A DNA stretch of 17,542 bases from an uncultured Bacilli bacterium. GTDB lineage: Bacteria; Bacillota_I; Bacilli_A; RF39; UBA660. The notes under the pieces are model-generated. The model was not told the DNA's origin and searched no databases. It was given only the letters and a program-made list of their open reading frames with translations. The stretch spans positions 1 through 17,542 of the forward strand of contig CAKOOQ010000025.1 of assembly GCA_934098555.1 (NCBI GenBank). Reading direction: 5' to 3'. Shown in pieces: positions 1-6,268 of the stretch (position 1 is the stretch's first letter; every line of letters begins with the position of its first letter). The translations under genes were made by a program, and so were the position numbers.

Positions 1-5
1 CCTTT

Positions 6-34
6 AAAATAGGCAATGTCAATAGGCTGTCAAT
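6..34 (-). promoter_or_regulatory. Possible leftward sigma-A promoter for an off-window gene
   Basis: Read on the minus strand there is a perfect TTGACA -35 (34 to 29), a 17-bp spacer and a TATTTT -10 (11 to 6, four of six consensus bases). It would drive a gene lying left of the window, divergent from deoD. The sequence TGTCAAT also occurs twice in direct orientation (17-23 and 29-35). The gene itself is not visible, so this remains a motif call. Confidence 0.35.
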
Positions 35-48
35 TTGAGGAAAAACTA

Positions 49-77
49 TTTATGTCCTTTCATTTTCTTGATATAGT
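49..77 (+). promoter_or_regulatory. Probable promoter of deoD (extended -10)
   Basis: A TATAGT -10 at 72-77 is preceded by TGA (69-71), which makes an extended -10 element. The -35 region 17 bp upstream (TTTATG, 49-54) is poor, as is common for extended -10 promoters. The predicted transcript start is near 84, about 23 nt before the GTG start codon. Confidence 0.45.
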
Positions 78-106
78 TATCTTAAGAATAGAAAGAGGGA
101 ATTTGT

Positions 107-847
107 GTGACAGCACCAAAAGTTATGGAGCACTTAAAACCAGCTCACATTGAATGCTCTAAAGAAGATATCGCGGAAACTGTTATTATGCCAGGTGATC
201 CTTTAAGAGCTAAGTATATCGCTGAGAAGTATTTAACAGATGCTAAACTCATTAATACCATACGTAATATGTTTGGCTACACGGGAACTTACAAAGGAAA
301 AAGAGTAACCGTTATGGCTCATGGTATGGGAATGCCTAGTGTTAGTATTTATGCTTTTGAACTTTTTTACTTTTATGGCGTTAAAGAAATTATTCGCATA
401 GGTACCTGTGGAGCTTTAGATGAAAATATTCACGTACCAGAACTTATAATTGCCACTGATAGTTATACAGAAAGTAATTTTGCGTATTCTTATAACGGTG
501 ACCCAACCCATATCAGTTATCCAGATGAAAAACTTACCATGAAAATTACAGATATGGCAAAAGCTAAAGATTTACCCTATCATTTAGGAACCGTTATGTG
601 TACAGAGCAATTTGGTTTTTATTCTGATAATGAACATGTTTTAAAAAGAGTACCCGAAGACATTCATTTATTAGGAGAAGAGATGGAAACGTTTGCTTTA
701 TTTCACATTGCTAAAAGTTTTGATAGAAAAGCCGCGGCTATTTTAACGGTTGTGGACAGTAAATATAGTGAGGAATTTTTAACGCCTGAGGAAAGACAAA
801 CTTCCTTAGATAATATGATTATACTTGCTTTAGATAGTATTTTATAA
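107..847 (+). CDS. deoD: Purine nucleoside phosphorylase, DeoD type
   Basis: Hexameric purine nucleoside phosphorylase that reversibly splits purine (deoxy)ribonucleosides with phosphate into free base and (deoxy)ribose-1-phosphate in cytosolic salvage. Compared with recalled E. coli DeoD, the active-site residues are all present: His14 (His4), Gly30 and Arg34 in the MPGDPLRAKYIA loop, Arg53, Arg97, the ribose-binding Glu192-Met193-Glu194, and the base-binding Asp217 and Arg230. The phosphate-loop Ser90 equivalent is Thr100 (RIGTCGA), a conservative change. I keep the GTG start because AGAGGGA (94-100) lies six bases upstream, whereas the ATG at 125 has no ribosome binding site; this leaves an N-terminus about ten residues longer than in E. 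coli. At 246 residues it is otherwise the usual size. It has its own promoter and terminator, with no other deo genes nearby. Confidence 0.96.
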   Translation: MTAPKVMEHLKPAHIECSKEDIAETVIMPGDPLRAKYIAEKYLTDAKLINTIRNMFGYTGTYKGKRVTVMAHGMGMPSVSIYAFELFYFYGVKEIIRIGTCGALDENIHVPELIIATDSYTESNFAYSYNGDPTHISYPDEKLTMKITDMAKAKDLPYHLGTVMCTEQFGFYSDNEHVLKRVPEDIHLLGEEMETFALFHIAKSFDRKAAAILTVVDSKYSEEFLTPEERQTSLDNMIILALDSIL

Positions 848-874
848 ATTCATTTTCACGAATGAATTTTTTTC
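846..874 (+). terminator. Intrinsic terminator after deoD
   Basis: A perfect 9-bp inverted repeat (846-854 with 861-869) around loop TTCACG runs straight into a T-tract. The stem is AT-rich, so it may be leaky. Its left arm begins within the deoD stop codon (845-847). Confidence 0.6.
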
Positions 875-902
875 TTTCTCATAAACTTTATTAGGTGATG
901 TT

Positions 903-1343
903 ATGAAAGAAACAGGCTATTTTTTAAGTCATTTATATGCGTCTAGGGAAAGTATCTTAACCAGTCTGTTACAATTTCAATATCAACTCTTTTTTTTAGA
1001 AGATACACCTCTTAAAAATAAAATGAAAAAATTTTTAGAAAGAGATTACAAACATTTACAGATTTTAGCCCGATTTTTAATAAAAAATAATCAACATCCT
1101 TTTTATGCCGATAAACTCTATGGGAGTGTTTTATATTGGAATGGTTTTAATGTTTATTATGATACGGATATCAAAACTATGTTAGAAGTGGATATTACTT
1201 TAAAAAAGAAAATGATTCAAAATACTGAGATGGTTATTTATGTTGTGGAATCAGAGGAAGTAAAACATTTTTTAAGAGGTATTCTTAAAGAAGAATATCA
1301 AACCCTTGAAGAACTTACCGTCCTTCTCGAACATTGCGCTTGA
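903..1343 (+). CDS. Small helical protein, possibly ferritin-like; function unknown
   Basis: I do not recognise this 146-residue protein with confidence. It is almost entirely predicted helix, with long amphipathic segments near residues 1-32, 36-62, 92-116 and 117-144, and has no signal peptide or membrane segment. The last two helices, ending FLRGILKEEYQTLEEL, resemble the paired helices of ferritin-like or rubrerythrin-like bundles. The expected set of metal-binding Glu and ExxH residues is incomplete (H51, E130, E131 and H144 are candidates), so metal binding is not supported. The start is secure: AGGTGAT (893-899) lies four bases before the ATG at 903, and the ATG at 898 runs into a stop. 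I found no good promoter in the gap, so read-through from deoD is possible. The TGA stop overlaps the -35 of the recX promoter. Confidence 0.8.
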   Translation: MKETGYFLSHLYASRESILTSLLQFQYQLFFLEDTPLKNKMKKFLERDYKHLQILARFLIKNNQHPFYADKLYGSVLYWNGFNVYYDTDIKTMLEVDITLKKKMIQNTEMVIYVVESEEVKHFLRGILKEEYQTLEELTVLLEHCA

Positions 1344-1368
1344 TTTCAATAAGAAGTCTTTGTATACT
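1340..1368 (+). promoter_or_regulatory. Promoter of recX
   Basis: TTGATT (1340-1345), a 17-bp spacer and TATACT (1363-1368). The -35 shares bases with the stop codon of the preceding gene. The predicted transcript start near 1375 falls on GTGATGA, which also serves as the ribosome binding site, leaving a leader of only about 10 nt before the ATG at 1385. Confidence 0.65.
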
Positions 1369-1384
1369 TAAAATGTGATGAGTA

Positions 1385-2167
1385 ATGAATTATAGAGTAG
1401 TAAAGATAAAAAAGAATCAAAACGGTTTATATGAAGTGAATTTAGATAAAAAAGAACTTCTTCTTTATGAAGAAATTGTTTTGAAATATGATGTATTAAT
1501 AAAAAAAGATATTAGCGATTATTTTGTTAAAAAAATGATTCAGGAAAATAAAGAAGTCGATGCGTATCAAAAATGTCTTGATTATTTAAAGAAACAAAAA
1601 AAGACAGAATATGAAGTTAGAAGCTATTTAAAAAAACAAGAGTTTTCTTTAGAAGTTATTGAAGTTGTCTTAGAAAGATTAAGAAAGCTGAAATTAGTGG
1701 ATGATTATGACTATGCCAAACGTTATATTCATTACATGGTTTCTTATCGTTTAACAGGACCTCGTAACATTAGACAATGTTTACTCAAACGGGGGATTAA
1801 AGAAGATATTTCAAATTCTATTTTGAAAAAATATGATGCCGAAGTTTGGTATGAAAAAATAAGAAAACAAATTGTAAGTAAAAGGCAAAGAGATATAAGA
1901 AAAAGTGATGCTTTATTTCGTCAAAATATTATTAATGAACTCATTTATAATGGTTATCCTAAGGTATACGTAACGGAAGTTTTAAAAGATATGGATACGA
2001 ATCAAGATAAGGAAGCTATTGAAAATGAATTGGCTTATTTATATAAAAAATATCAAACGAAATATTCGGGTTATGAACTTTCCTTTCGTATAAAACGGCG
2101 GCTTAGTGAAGAAGGATTTTTATATTCGGATATTAAAGAGGCTATGCAAAAGTTTTTGGAAGAGTAG
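1385..2167 (+). CDS. recX: RecX family regulator of RecA
   Basis: RecX binds RecA filaments and modulates strand exchange during recombinational repair in the cytoplasm. The 260-residue length fits the longer Firmicutes RecX proteins. The protein is highly charged and helical, with the repeated three-helix pattern of the family: residues ~60-110 contain CLDYLKKQKKTEYEVRSYL followed by VLERLRKLKLVDDYDYAKRY, then LTGPRNIRQCLLKRGI (~123-138), and a further copy near 222-258 (SGYELSFRIKRRLSEEGF). The phrase 'ldDydyAkryi ... tGprnirqcLlkrGI' is the most diagnostic part. The ~50-residue N-terminal segment before the repeats is also seen in Firmicutes RecX. The gene has its own promoter and no recA neighbour. 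The promoter of the next gene begins on the base after its stop codon, with no terminator between them. Confidence 0.9.
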   Translation: MNYRVVKIKKNQNGLYEVNLDKKELLLYEEIVLKYDVLIKKDISDYFVKKMIQENKEVDAYQKCLDYLKKQKKTEYEVRSYLKKQEFSLEVIEVVLERLRKLKLVDDYDYAKRYIHYMVSYRLTGPRNIRQCLLKRGIKEDISNSILKKYDAEVWYEKIRKQIVSKRQRDIRKSDALFRQNIINELIYNGYPKVYVTEVLKDMDTNQDKEAIENELAYLYKKYQTKYSGYELSFRIKRRLSEEGFLYSDIKEAMQKFLEE

Positions 2168-2196
2168 TTGCCACCTTCAAAATAATCTTGTATAAT
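2168..2196 (+). promoter_or_regulatory. Promoter of the six-helix membrane protein / methyltransferase pair
   Basis: TTGCCA (2168-2173), a 17-bp spacer and a perfect TATAAT (2191-2196). The -35 starts on the base after the recX stop codon. Because the -10 lies at 2191-2196, the TTG at 2188 cannot be the translation start; the predicted transcript start near 2203 fixes the start at ATG 2218. Confidence 0.8.
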
Positions 2197-2217
2197 AAGG
2201 TTGAAGTGGTGAAGAAA

Positions 2218-2754
2218 ATGAAAAAAGAAAAATTTATCGAAAATATTATGGGTTCTTTTTTAATCCTATTATATGCTTATTTTATGTTAAGTATTGGTCT
2301 TACGAGTCATTTAAGTTTGCAATATATGGTAAGTTTATTTTATCTTTTATATGGCCTTGTTCATGTTGCTGAATTTGCTTTTCATCGTAATGAAAAAGAG
2401 TATTCGGATATTTCATTAGGCATTTTAGGCTTTGTTTTTGCTGGGTTAATGTTCTTTTCTAAAATTTTAGAAACGACCAAGTATTTAGCTTTAGTTTTAC
2501 TTTTCTTTAATCTTATTTATTCTTTGATTAAATTAAAAAAAGCCGATTATCATCATGACCGCAGAAGTAAATTATGGTTGATTTTTGTCGCTAGTCTTGT
2601 TTTATTTTTCTTTTCTAATCTTCTTATTTGTATTAATCTTTCTTACAACGATGAAATTAGAATGATTTTGTTTGGCTTTTATTTTCAAATAATGGGTATA
2701 TTTGAAATGTATGAAGCGTTAATTCTTAACATGACGAAGGGAAAACTAAAATGA
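2218..2754 (+). CDS. Six-helix integral membrane protein of unknown function
   Basis: A 178-residue very hydrophobic protein with six predicted membrane helices near residues 9-28, 34-55, 64-83, 88-106, 118-141 and 148-170. It is roughly three helix pairs with a short charged loop (KKADYHHDRRSK, ~107-118) between helices 4 and 5. The size and layout recall HdeD/DUF308-type small membrane proteins, but I see no diagnostic motif and do not assign a family. The open frame extends to a TTG at 2188, but that codon lies inside the promoter. ATG 2218, preceded by AAGTGGTGA, follows the predicted transcript start and is chosen. The stop overlaps the methyltransferase start by 4 nt (ATGA at 2751-2754), so the two are translationally coupled and co-transcribed. 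Confidence 0.85.
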   Translation: MKKEKFIENIMGSFLILLYAYFMLSIGLTSHLSLQYMVSLFYLLYGLVHVAEFAFHRNEKEYSDISLGILGFVFAGLMFFSKILETTKYLALVLLFFNLIYSLIKLKKADYHHDRRSKLWLIFVASLVLFFFSNLLICINLSYNDEIRMILFGFYFQIMGIFEMYEALILNMTKGKLK

Positions 2755-3635
2755 AAGTAGTAAATGATTTTAAAGACTATCAACTTCTTGATATGGCAAG
2801 AGGTAAAAAATTAGAAAAATGGCAAAATGTTATTTTATTAAGACCAGACCCTCAGATTATTTGGGAAGAAAATTTAAACAAAGAAAAGTATGACATTGAC
2901 GCAATTTATGACAGAAGTTCCAGTGGAGGTGGAAGCTGGCAAATAAAAAATAAGAAATTAAAAGATTCTTGGATAATTTCTTATCAAGATTTAACATTTG
3001 GTTTAAAACTTATGGGTTTTAAACATACCGGCCTTTTTCCTGAACAAGCTTATAATTGGAATTTGATTCGTGCTAAAATAAGAGAGGCAAACCGTTCCGT
3101 TAAAGTCTTAAATTTATTTGCCTATACTGGAGGCGCTTCCATCGCTGCTTTAAAAGAAGGGGCTTCTGTTGTTCATGTCGATGCTTCAAGGGGAATGATT
3201 GATTGGGCGAAAGAAAATGTTAAGTTGAATCATTTGGAAGACCGAGATATTCGTTTTCTAGTCGATGATGTTGGGAAATTTGTTAAAAGAGAAATGAGAA
3301 GAGGAAACAAATACGACATTATTATTATGGATCCACCAAGCTTTGGCAGAGGAAGTAAAAGTGAAGTTTGGAACATTGAAAAAGATTTATCTAAATTAGT
3401 GCAGGATTGCACATCTCTTTTAAGCGATAAACCTCTTTTATTTTTAATAAATGCTTATAGTACAGGTGTTTCTAAAACAATTTTAGAAGACATATTACAG
3501 ATGACAGTAAACCAAAAATACTCAGGTGTTATTTCAAGTGATGAACTAGGTCTTAAAATGACAAATACATCTTATGTTTTACCTTGTGGTATCTATGGTC
3601 GTTGGGAAAAAAACGTGACAAAAGGTTTTGAATAG
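2751..3635 (+). CDS. Class I SAM-dependent methyltransferase, RlmI-like family
   Basis: Predicted AdoMet-dependent methyltransferase related to the COG1092/RlmI-RlmK group, whose characterised members methylate 23S rRNA cytosine or guanine. The 294 residues show the Rossmann glycine-rich motif I VLNLFAYTGGAS (119-130), the acidic end of strand 2 in HVDASRGMIDWAKENV (Asp144), the Asp172-Asp173 pair, and motif IV DPPSFGRG (194-201). HTGLFPEQ (92-99), just before the fold, is also typical of the family. It lacks the N-terminal PUA RNA-binding domain of RlmI, having instead ~90 residues that include RSSSGGGSW (55-63). The substrate is therefore uncertain: rRNA is the family-based expectation, not shown here. 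The Shine-Dalgarno GAAGGGA (2735-2741) lies inside the upstream membrane-protein gene, which overlaps the start. A strong bidirectional terminator follows. Confidence 0.88.
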   Translation: MKVVNDFKDYQLLDMARGKKLEKWQNVILLRPDPQIIWEENLNKEKYDIDAIYDRSSSGGGSWQIKNKKLKDSWIISYQDLTFGLKLMGFKHTGLFPEQAYNWNLIRAKIREANRSVKVLNLFAYTGGASIAALKEGASVVHVDASRGMIDWAKENVKLNHLEDRDIRFLVDDVGKFVKREMRRGNKYDIIIMDPPSFGRGSKSEVWNIEKDLSKLVQDCTSLLSDKPLLFLINAYSTGVSKTILEDILQMTVNQKYSGVISSDELGLKMTNTSYVLPCGIYGRWEKNVTKGFE

Positions 3636-3637
3636 CA

Positions 3638-3674
3638 AAAAAAGATAAACATTAAAGAAGTGTTTATCTTTTTT
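3638..3674. terminator. Bidirectional intrinsic terminator between convergent genes
   Basis: A perfect 14-bp inverted repeat (3638-3651 with 3661-3674) around a 9-nt loop has an A-run on the left and a T-run on the right, so it can end transcripts from both directions. The right arm covers the last codons and the stop of leftward spoVS (stop at 3666-3664). The left arm lies just past the methyltransferase stop (3633-3635). Confidence 0.85.
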
Positions 3675-3924
3675 GAACCATAAGTTTTAAAGCCGTTTTA
3701 CTTTCCCCATCAATTAAAACGTCGTTAAAAGCAGGAATTAAGGCAATATCTTCACCACTTGGGACTAAAAAGCCTCTTGCAATCGCGACGGCCTTGATAG
3801 CTTGATTAAGGCTTCCAGCCCCGATAGTTTGAATTTCAATTTCCTTTTTTTCCCGATAAAGATTAGCAATCGCTCCGGCTACTTTACTGGGATTGGATTT
3901 TGATGATACTTTTAAAATTTCCAT
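3664..3924 (-). CDS. spoVS: Stage V sporulation protein S
   Basis: SpoVS is a small Alba-like nucleic-acid-associated protein needed in B. subtilis for spore coat/cortex stages and septum control; homologues also occur in bacteria not known to sporulate. At 86 residues the length is exactly that of the family. Recognisable motifs are MEILKVSSKS at the start, IGAGSLNQAIKAVAIARGFL (~35-54) and PAFNDVLIDGESKTALKL (~64-81), all close to recalled B. subtilis SpoVS. A strong Shine-Dalgarno (GGAGGT, 3936-3931) precedes the ATG, but it lies in the right arm of a 12-bp hairpin (separate entry). The gene is last in a leftward operon with two unknown genes, 41 nt after the preceding stop. The 3' end forms half of the shared terminator. 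Its presence suggests, without proving, a sporulating lineage. Confidence 0.95.
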   Translation of the reverse strand: MEILKVSSKSNPSKVAGAIANLYREKKEIEIQTIGAGSLNQAIKAVAIARGFLVPSGEDIALIPAFNDVLIDGESKTALKLMVQKR

Positions 3925-3926
3925 GT

Positions 3927-3960
3927 AAAAACCTCCATAGTAAAATTTATGAAGGTTTTT
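3927..3960 (-). promoter_or_regulatory. RNA hairpin sequestering the spoVS ribosome binding site
   Basis: Read leftward, AAAAACCTTCAT (3960-3949) pairs with ATGGAGGTTTTT (3938-3927) across a 10-nt loop. It forms a continuous 12-bp stem with one U-G wobble. On the opposite strand the same position is an A-C mismatch, so the structure favours the leftward RNA. The right arm contains the spoVS Shine-Dalgarno GGAGGT and ends in five T residues, so it could act as a partial terminator or as a translational gate. Confidence 0.55.
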
Positions 3961-3965
3961 ATAAT

Positions 3966-4256
3966 TTATGCTAAAGTTAAAAAGAGAAAAGCGAAGAAAA
4001 GACCAAAATTCAAAACAAAATAAATAAGAATAAGAGCATTGGAAAAACCGGCGCGTTTTTCTTTTTTTAAAGTAAGAACATCCTCTTTAGGAAAATAAGG
4101 TTTCATAATATTTTCTAGTTCTTCGCATTCCAAATTTTCTAAATGTTTTGTCGGAACCATAGCTTCATGTTTTTTACTCCATAAGAGATACTTTAACACT
4201 TCCGGTTCTAACTTTTGTTCTTTAATTTGTTTTTTTATTTCTGTTTCACTTGGCAT
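3966..4256 (-). CDS. Small protein with a C-terminal membrane anchor, unknown function
   Basis: I do not recognise this 96-residue protein. Residues 1-70 are hydrophilic and charged, probably helical, ending in a basic patch (KKEKRAG, 64-70). They are followed by a single hydrophobic helix at about 73-95 that reaches the C-terminus, so it should be tail-anchored with its N-terminal domain in the cytoplasm. Its start overlaps the end of the preceding gene by 11 nt in a different frame, which implies translational coupling. GGGAG about 11 nt upstream of ATG 4256 is a distant but plausible ribosome binding site. It lies between an unknown 159-residue protein and spoVS in one leftward operon. No catalytic motif is visible. 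Confidence 0.8.
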   Translation of the reverse strand: MPSETEIKKQIKEQKLEPEVLKYLLWSKKHEAMVPTKHLENLECEELENIMKPYFPKEDVLTLKKEKRAGFSNALILIYFVLNFGLFFAFLFLTLA

Positions 4257-4725
4257 TTTTAATCACACTCCCAAACTCTTTTAAGTTAATTTTATCCTTT
4301 TTTTGTAATTCTTGCTCATATAGATGAACGATTTTCTCTGGGTTGTCTGTATCAAAGCGATATTTTTGGTCATCCTCCGTCACAATTACTAAAAATTCTT
4401 CGCCATTTTTTTGCCGCATGACAAGTTCTTTAATGAAAGGCGAATCCGTTTGACTTGCCTCATCGATTTCATTATTTTTTACATAACAATAAATAATTTC
4501 AAATAAATCTTTTCCGGATAATTCATTTGGTGTAGCAATGGCATATCTAAAATTTTGATTGTGAAGCATATCAGGCAAATAAAAAGAATCAATATTAATT
4601 TTATCCTCACCCTTATTATAGACAAGATAATTGTCTTCTAAGGCTAACACTTCTTTAAAAAGTGGATTGTAATCAAACCAAGCTTTTAAATACATCCTAT
4701 TATCATTTAAAATACTTTCTACCAT
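4246..4725 (-). CDS. Unknown acidic cytoplasmic protein, first gene of the spoVS operon
   Basis: A 159-residue hypothetical protein with no signal peptide, membrane segment or motif I recognise. It is acidic, with alternating strand- and helix-like segments (for example EEFLVIVTEDDQKYRFDT near 108-125), so a compact alpha/beta fold is likely. The open frame could begin at GTG 4734, but that codon lies inside the Shine-Dalgarno AGGTGA (4736-4731). ATG 4725, five bases downstream of AGGTGA, is therefore the better start. The ATG at 4730 is in another frame and stops at once. It heads a leftward operon with the tail-anchored protein and spoVS. The promoter shares its -35 region with divergent sufB. 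Confidence 0.8.
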   Translation of the reverse strand: MVESILNDNRMYLKAWFDYNPLFKEVLALEDNYLVYNKGEDKINIDSFYLPDMLHNQNFRYAIATPNELSGKDLFEIIYCYVKNNEIDEASQTDSPFIKELVMRQKNGEEFLVIVTEDDQKYRFDTDNPEKIVHLYEQELQKKDKINLKEFGSVIKNAK

Positions 4726-4747
4726 ATCATTCACCTATTCTAGGAAA

Positions 4748-4776
4748 ATTATACCATGAATTAAAAAGGTTGAAAA
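4748..4776 (-). promoter_or_regulatory. Leftward promoter of the spoVS operon
   Basis: On the minus strand a perfect TATAAT (4753-4748) is preceded, after a 17-bp spacer, by TTTTCA (4776-4771), which matches four of six -35 bases. The predicted transcript start is near 4741, 16 nt before ATG 4725. The -35 occupies almost the same bases as the -35 of the rightward sufB promoter. Confidence 0.55.
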
Positions 4777-4798
4777 GGGTTATTAAAAAACGTATAAT
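4770..4798 (+). promoter_or_regulatory. Promoter of sufB
   Basis: TTGAAA (4770-4775), a 17-bp spacer and a perfect TATAAT (4793-4798). The predicted transcript start near 4805 coincides with GTGATG, so the ribosome binding site is at the extreme 5' end of the mRNA and the leader before ATG 4814 is about 9 nt. Confidence 0.8.
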
Positions 4799-4813
4799 AA
4801 CTACGTGATGTTT

Positions 4814-6103
4814 ATGAAAGAAAAATTAACTTCCGAATTTGTTAAAAACTTATCTTTAAAAAAGAACGAGCCTGAGTGGATGAGGGATTTTCGTTTAAAG
4901 TCTTTCGAAGAATTTTTACGTCAAGAAAATCCCTCTTTTGGACCGGCTTTAAACTTTTCTTTTGATGATATTTTGTATTATAAAAAAACAGAAGAGCAAA
5001 AAAAAGATTGGAAAGATGTTAATCAAAAGACCTATCATACCTTTTGCAAATTAGGTGTTGTTGATGCTGAAAAAAAATATTTAGATGGTGTTTCCAATCA
5101 GTTGGAAAGTGAAGTCGTTTATCATCATAATATGACAGATAAAAACATTATTTTCTGTAGTACGGATGAAGCCTTACAAAAATATCCTAATCTTTTAAAA
5201 AAATATTTTAATACTTTGGTAAAATACAATGAAAATAAATATACGGCTTTAAATGGTGCCGTTTGGAGTGGGGGCTCATTTATATACATTCCTCCTTATA
5301 CAAAGTTAGATAGGCCTTTACAAAGTTACTTTCGAATCGATACAGAAAGTCTAGGACAATTTGAACGAACGATTATTATTGTCGATGAAGGGGCAGAACT
5401 TTCTTATATTGAGGGTTGCACGGCGAGAAGCTATGCCAAAAGTTCTTTACATGCCGGTGTTGTCGAAATATTTGTGGGTAAAAATGCTAAATGTCGTTAT
5501 AGTACAATTCAAAATTGGAGTACCGATGTTTATAACCTTGTGACTAAAAGAGCTATCGTGGAAGAAAATGGTCTTATGGAATGGGTTGATGGAAATATTG
5601 GTAGTGGCGTAACGATGAAATATCCATCCGTTATTTTAAAGGGTGACTTTTCTTGTGGGAATTGTATTAGTATTGCTTATGCTAAAAAAGGTCAAGTTTT
5701 AGATGCTGGGGCAAAAATGATTCATCTTGGCAAACATACCAAAAGTAATATTGTCAATAAATCCATTGCCGAAGGTGGCGGGGTAAGTAATTACCGTGGA
5801 ACAACCAAGATAACAAAAGATGCCCTTTACTCTCAAGCTTCTGTGAAATGTGATACCATCTTATTAGATAGTATCAGTAAAAGCGACACCTTTCCTAAAA
5901 ATATTGTCGCTAACTGTTCAAGTACATTAGAGCATGAAGCTACGGTATCTAAAGTATCGGAAGAAAAAATGTTTTATTTAGAAAGTAAAGGCTTAAATGA
6001 AAATCAAGCGAAAGAACTCTTTTTACTTGGTTTTGTGGATGAGTTCAAAAAAGAACTTCCTATGGAATATGCAGTAGAACTTAATCGCCTTTTACAAGAA
6101 TAA
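4814..6103 (+). CDS. sufB: Fe-S cluster assembly scaffold protein SufB
   Basis: SufB is the scaffold subunit of the cytosolic SufBCD complex, where sulfide from SufS/SufU and iron form nascent [Fe-S] clusters. Family signatures are clear: DEGAELSYIEGCTA (191-204), the stretch around IQNWSTDVYNLVTKRA (232-247), MEWVDGNIGSGVTMKYPSVI (255-274), DAGAKMIHL (297-305), EHEATVSKVSEEKMFYL (373-389) and a C-terminal LPMEYAVELNRL. The cluster-assembly cysteine (E. coli Cys405) is Cys346, and His374/Glu375 correspond to E. coli His433/Glu434 with identical spacing. At 429 residues it is shorter than the usual ~465 at both ends. I choose ATG 4814 because an upstream GTG at 4805 would sit on the predicted transcript start. 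No sufC, sufD, sufS or sufU is adjacent, unlike the usual Firmicutes operon. Own promoter and terminator. Confidence 0.95.
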   Translation: MKEKLTSEFVKNLSLKKNEPEWMRDFRLKSFEEFLRQENPSFGPALNFSFDDILYYKKTEEQKKDWKDVNQKTYHTFCKLGVVDAEKKYLDGVSNQLESEVVYHHNMTDKNIIFCSTDEALQKYPNLLKKYFNTLVKYNENKYTALNGAVWSGGSFIYIPPYTKLDRPLQSYFRIDTESLGQFERTIIIVDEGAELSYIEGCTARSYAKSSLHAGVVEIFVGKNAKCRYSTIQNWSTDVYNLVTKRAIVEENGLMEWVDGNIGSGVTMKYPSVILKGDFSCGNCISIAYAKKGQVLDAGAKMIHLGKHTKSNIVNKSIAEGGGVSNYRGTTKITKDALYSQASVKCDTILLDSISKSDTFPKNIVANCSSTLEHEATVSKVSEEKMFYLESKGLNENQAKELFLLGFVDEFKKELPMEYAVELNRLLQE

Positions 6104-6106
6104 TTT

Positions 6107-6140
6107 AAAAAGTACTAATCTTAACTGTTAGTCTTTTTTT
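6107..6140 (+). terminator. Intrinsic terminator after sufB
   Basis: AAAAAGTACTAA (6107-6118) pairs with TTAGTCTTTTT (6128-6138) with one bulged T, around a 9-nt loop, and is followed by more T residues to 6140. Confidence 0.75.
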
Positions 6141-6218
6141 ATGCCTTAATCTTATTAATTAGTTATAGAATTTGTTAAATTGGTTGAAAAAAATATTTTA
6201 ATTTTAGAAATTAGCGAT

Positions 6219-6247
6219 TTGCACCTTATTTTTGAATGTGTTTTAAT
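6219..6247 (+). promoter_or_regulatory. Promoter of ssb (extended -10)
   Basis: TTGCAC (6219-6224), a 17-bp spacer and TTTAAT (6242-6247) preceded by TGT (6239-6241), giving an extended -10. The predicted transcript start near 6254 lies just before AAAGGAG (6255-6261). This promoter sits inside the upstream extension of the open frame, so translation must begin at ATG 6269. The rest of the gap after the sufB terminator (6141-6218) holds nothing I recognise. Confidence 0.65.
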
Positions 6248-6268
6248 GAGTGCGAAAGGAGAAAAATT

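Noticed and set aside
12..36. TGTCAAT direct repeats (17-23, 29-35) as an operator for deoD
   Set aside because: They lie about 50 bp upstream of the deoD promoter and are equally explained by overlapping TTGACA -35 elements of a leftward promoter. No regulator is visible.
2188..2217. Ten-residue N-terminal extension from TTG 2188 for the six-helix membrane protein
   Set aside because: The extension consists of the TATAAT -10 box and bases upstream of the predicted transcript start. ATG 2218 has a ribosome binding site after that start.
4726..4734. GTG 4734 as start of the first gene of the leftward operon
   Set aside because: The GTG is part of the AGGTGA ribosome binding site that serves ATG 4725.
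6236..6268. Eleven-residue N-terminal extension of ssb from ATG 6236
   Set aside because: SSB proteins begin at MNNVxLVGR, a good AAAGGAG precedes ATG 6269, and the -10 of the promoter lies inside the extension.
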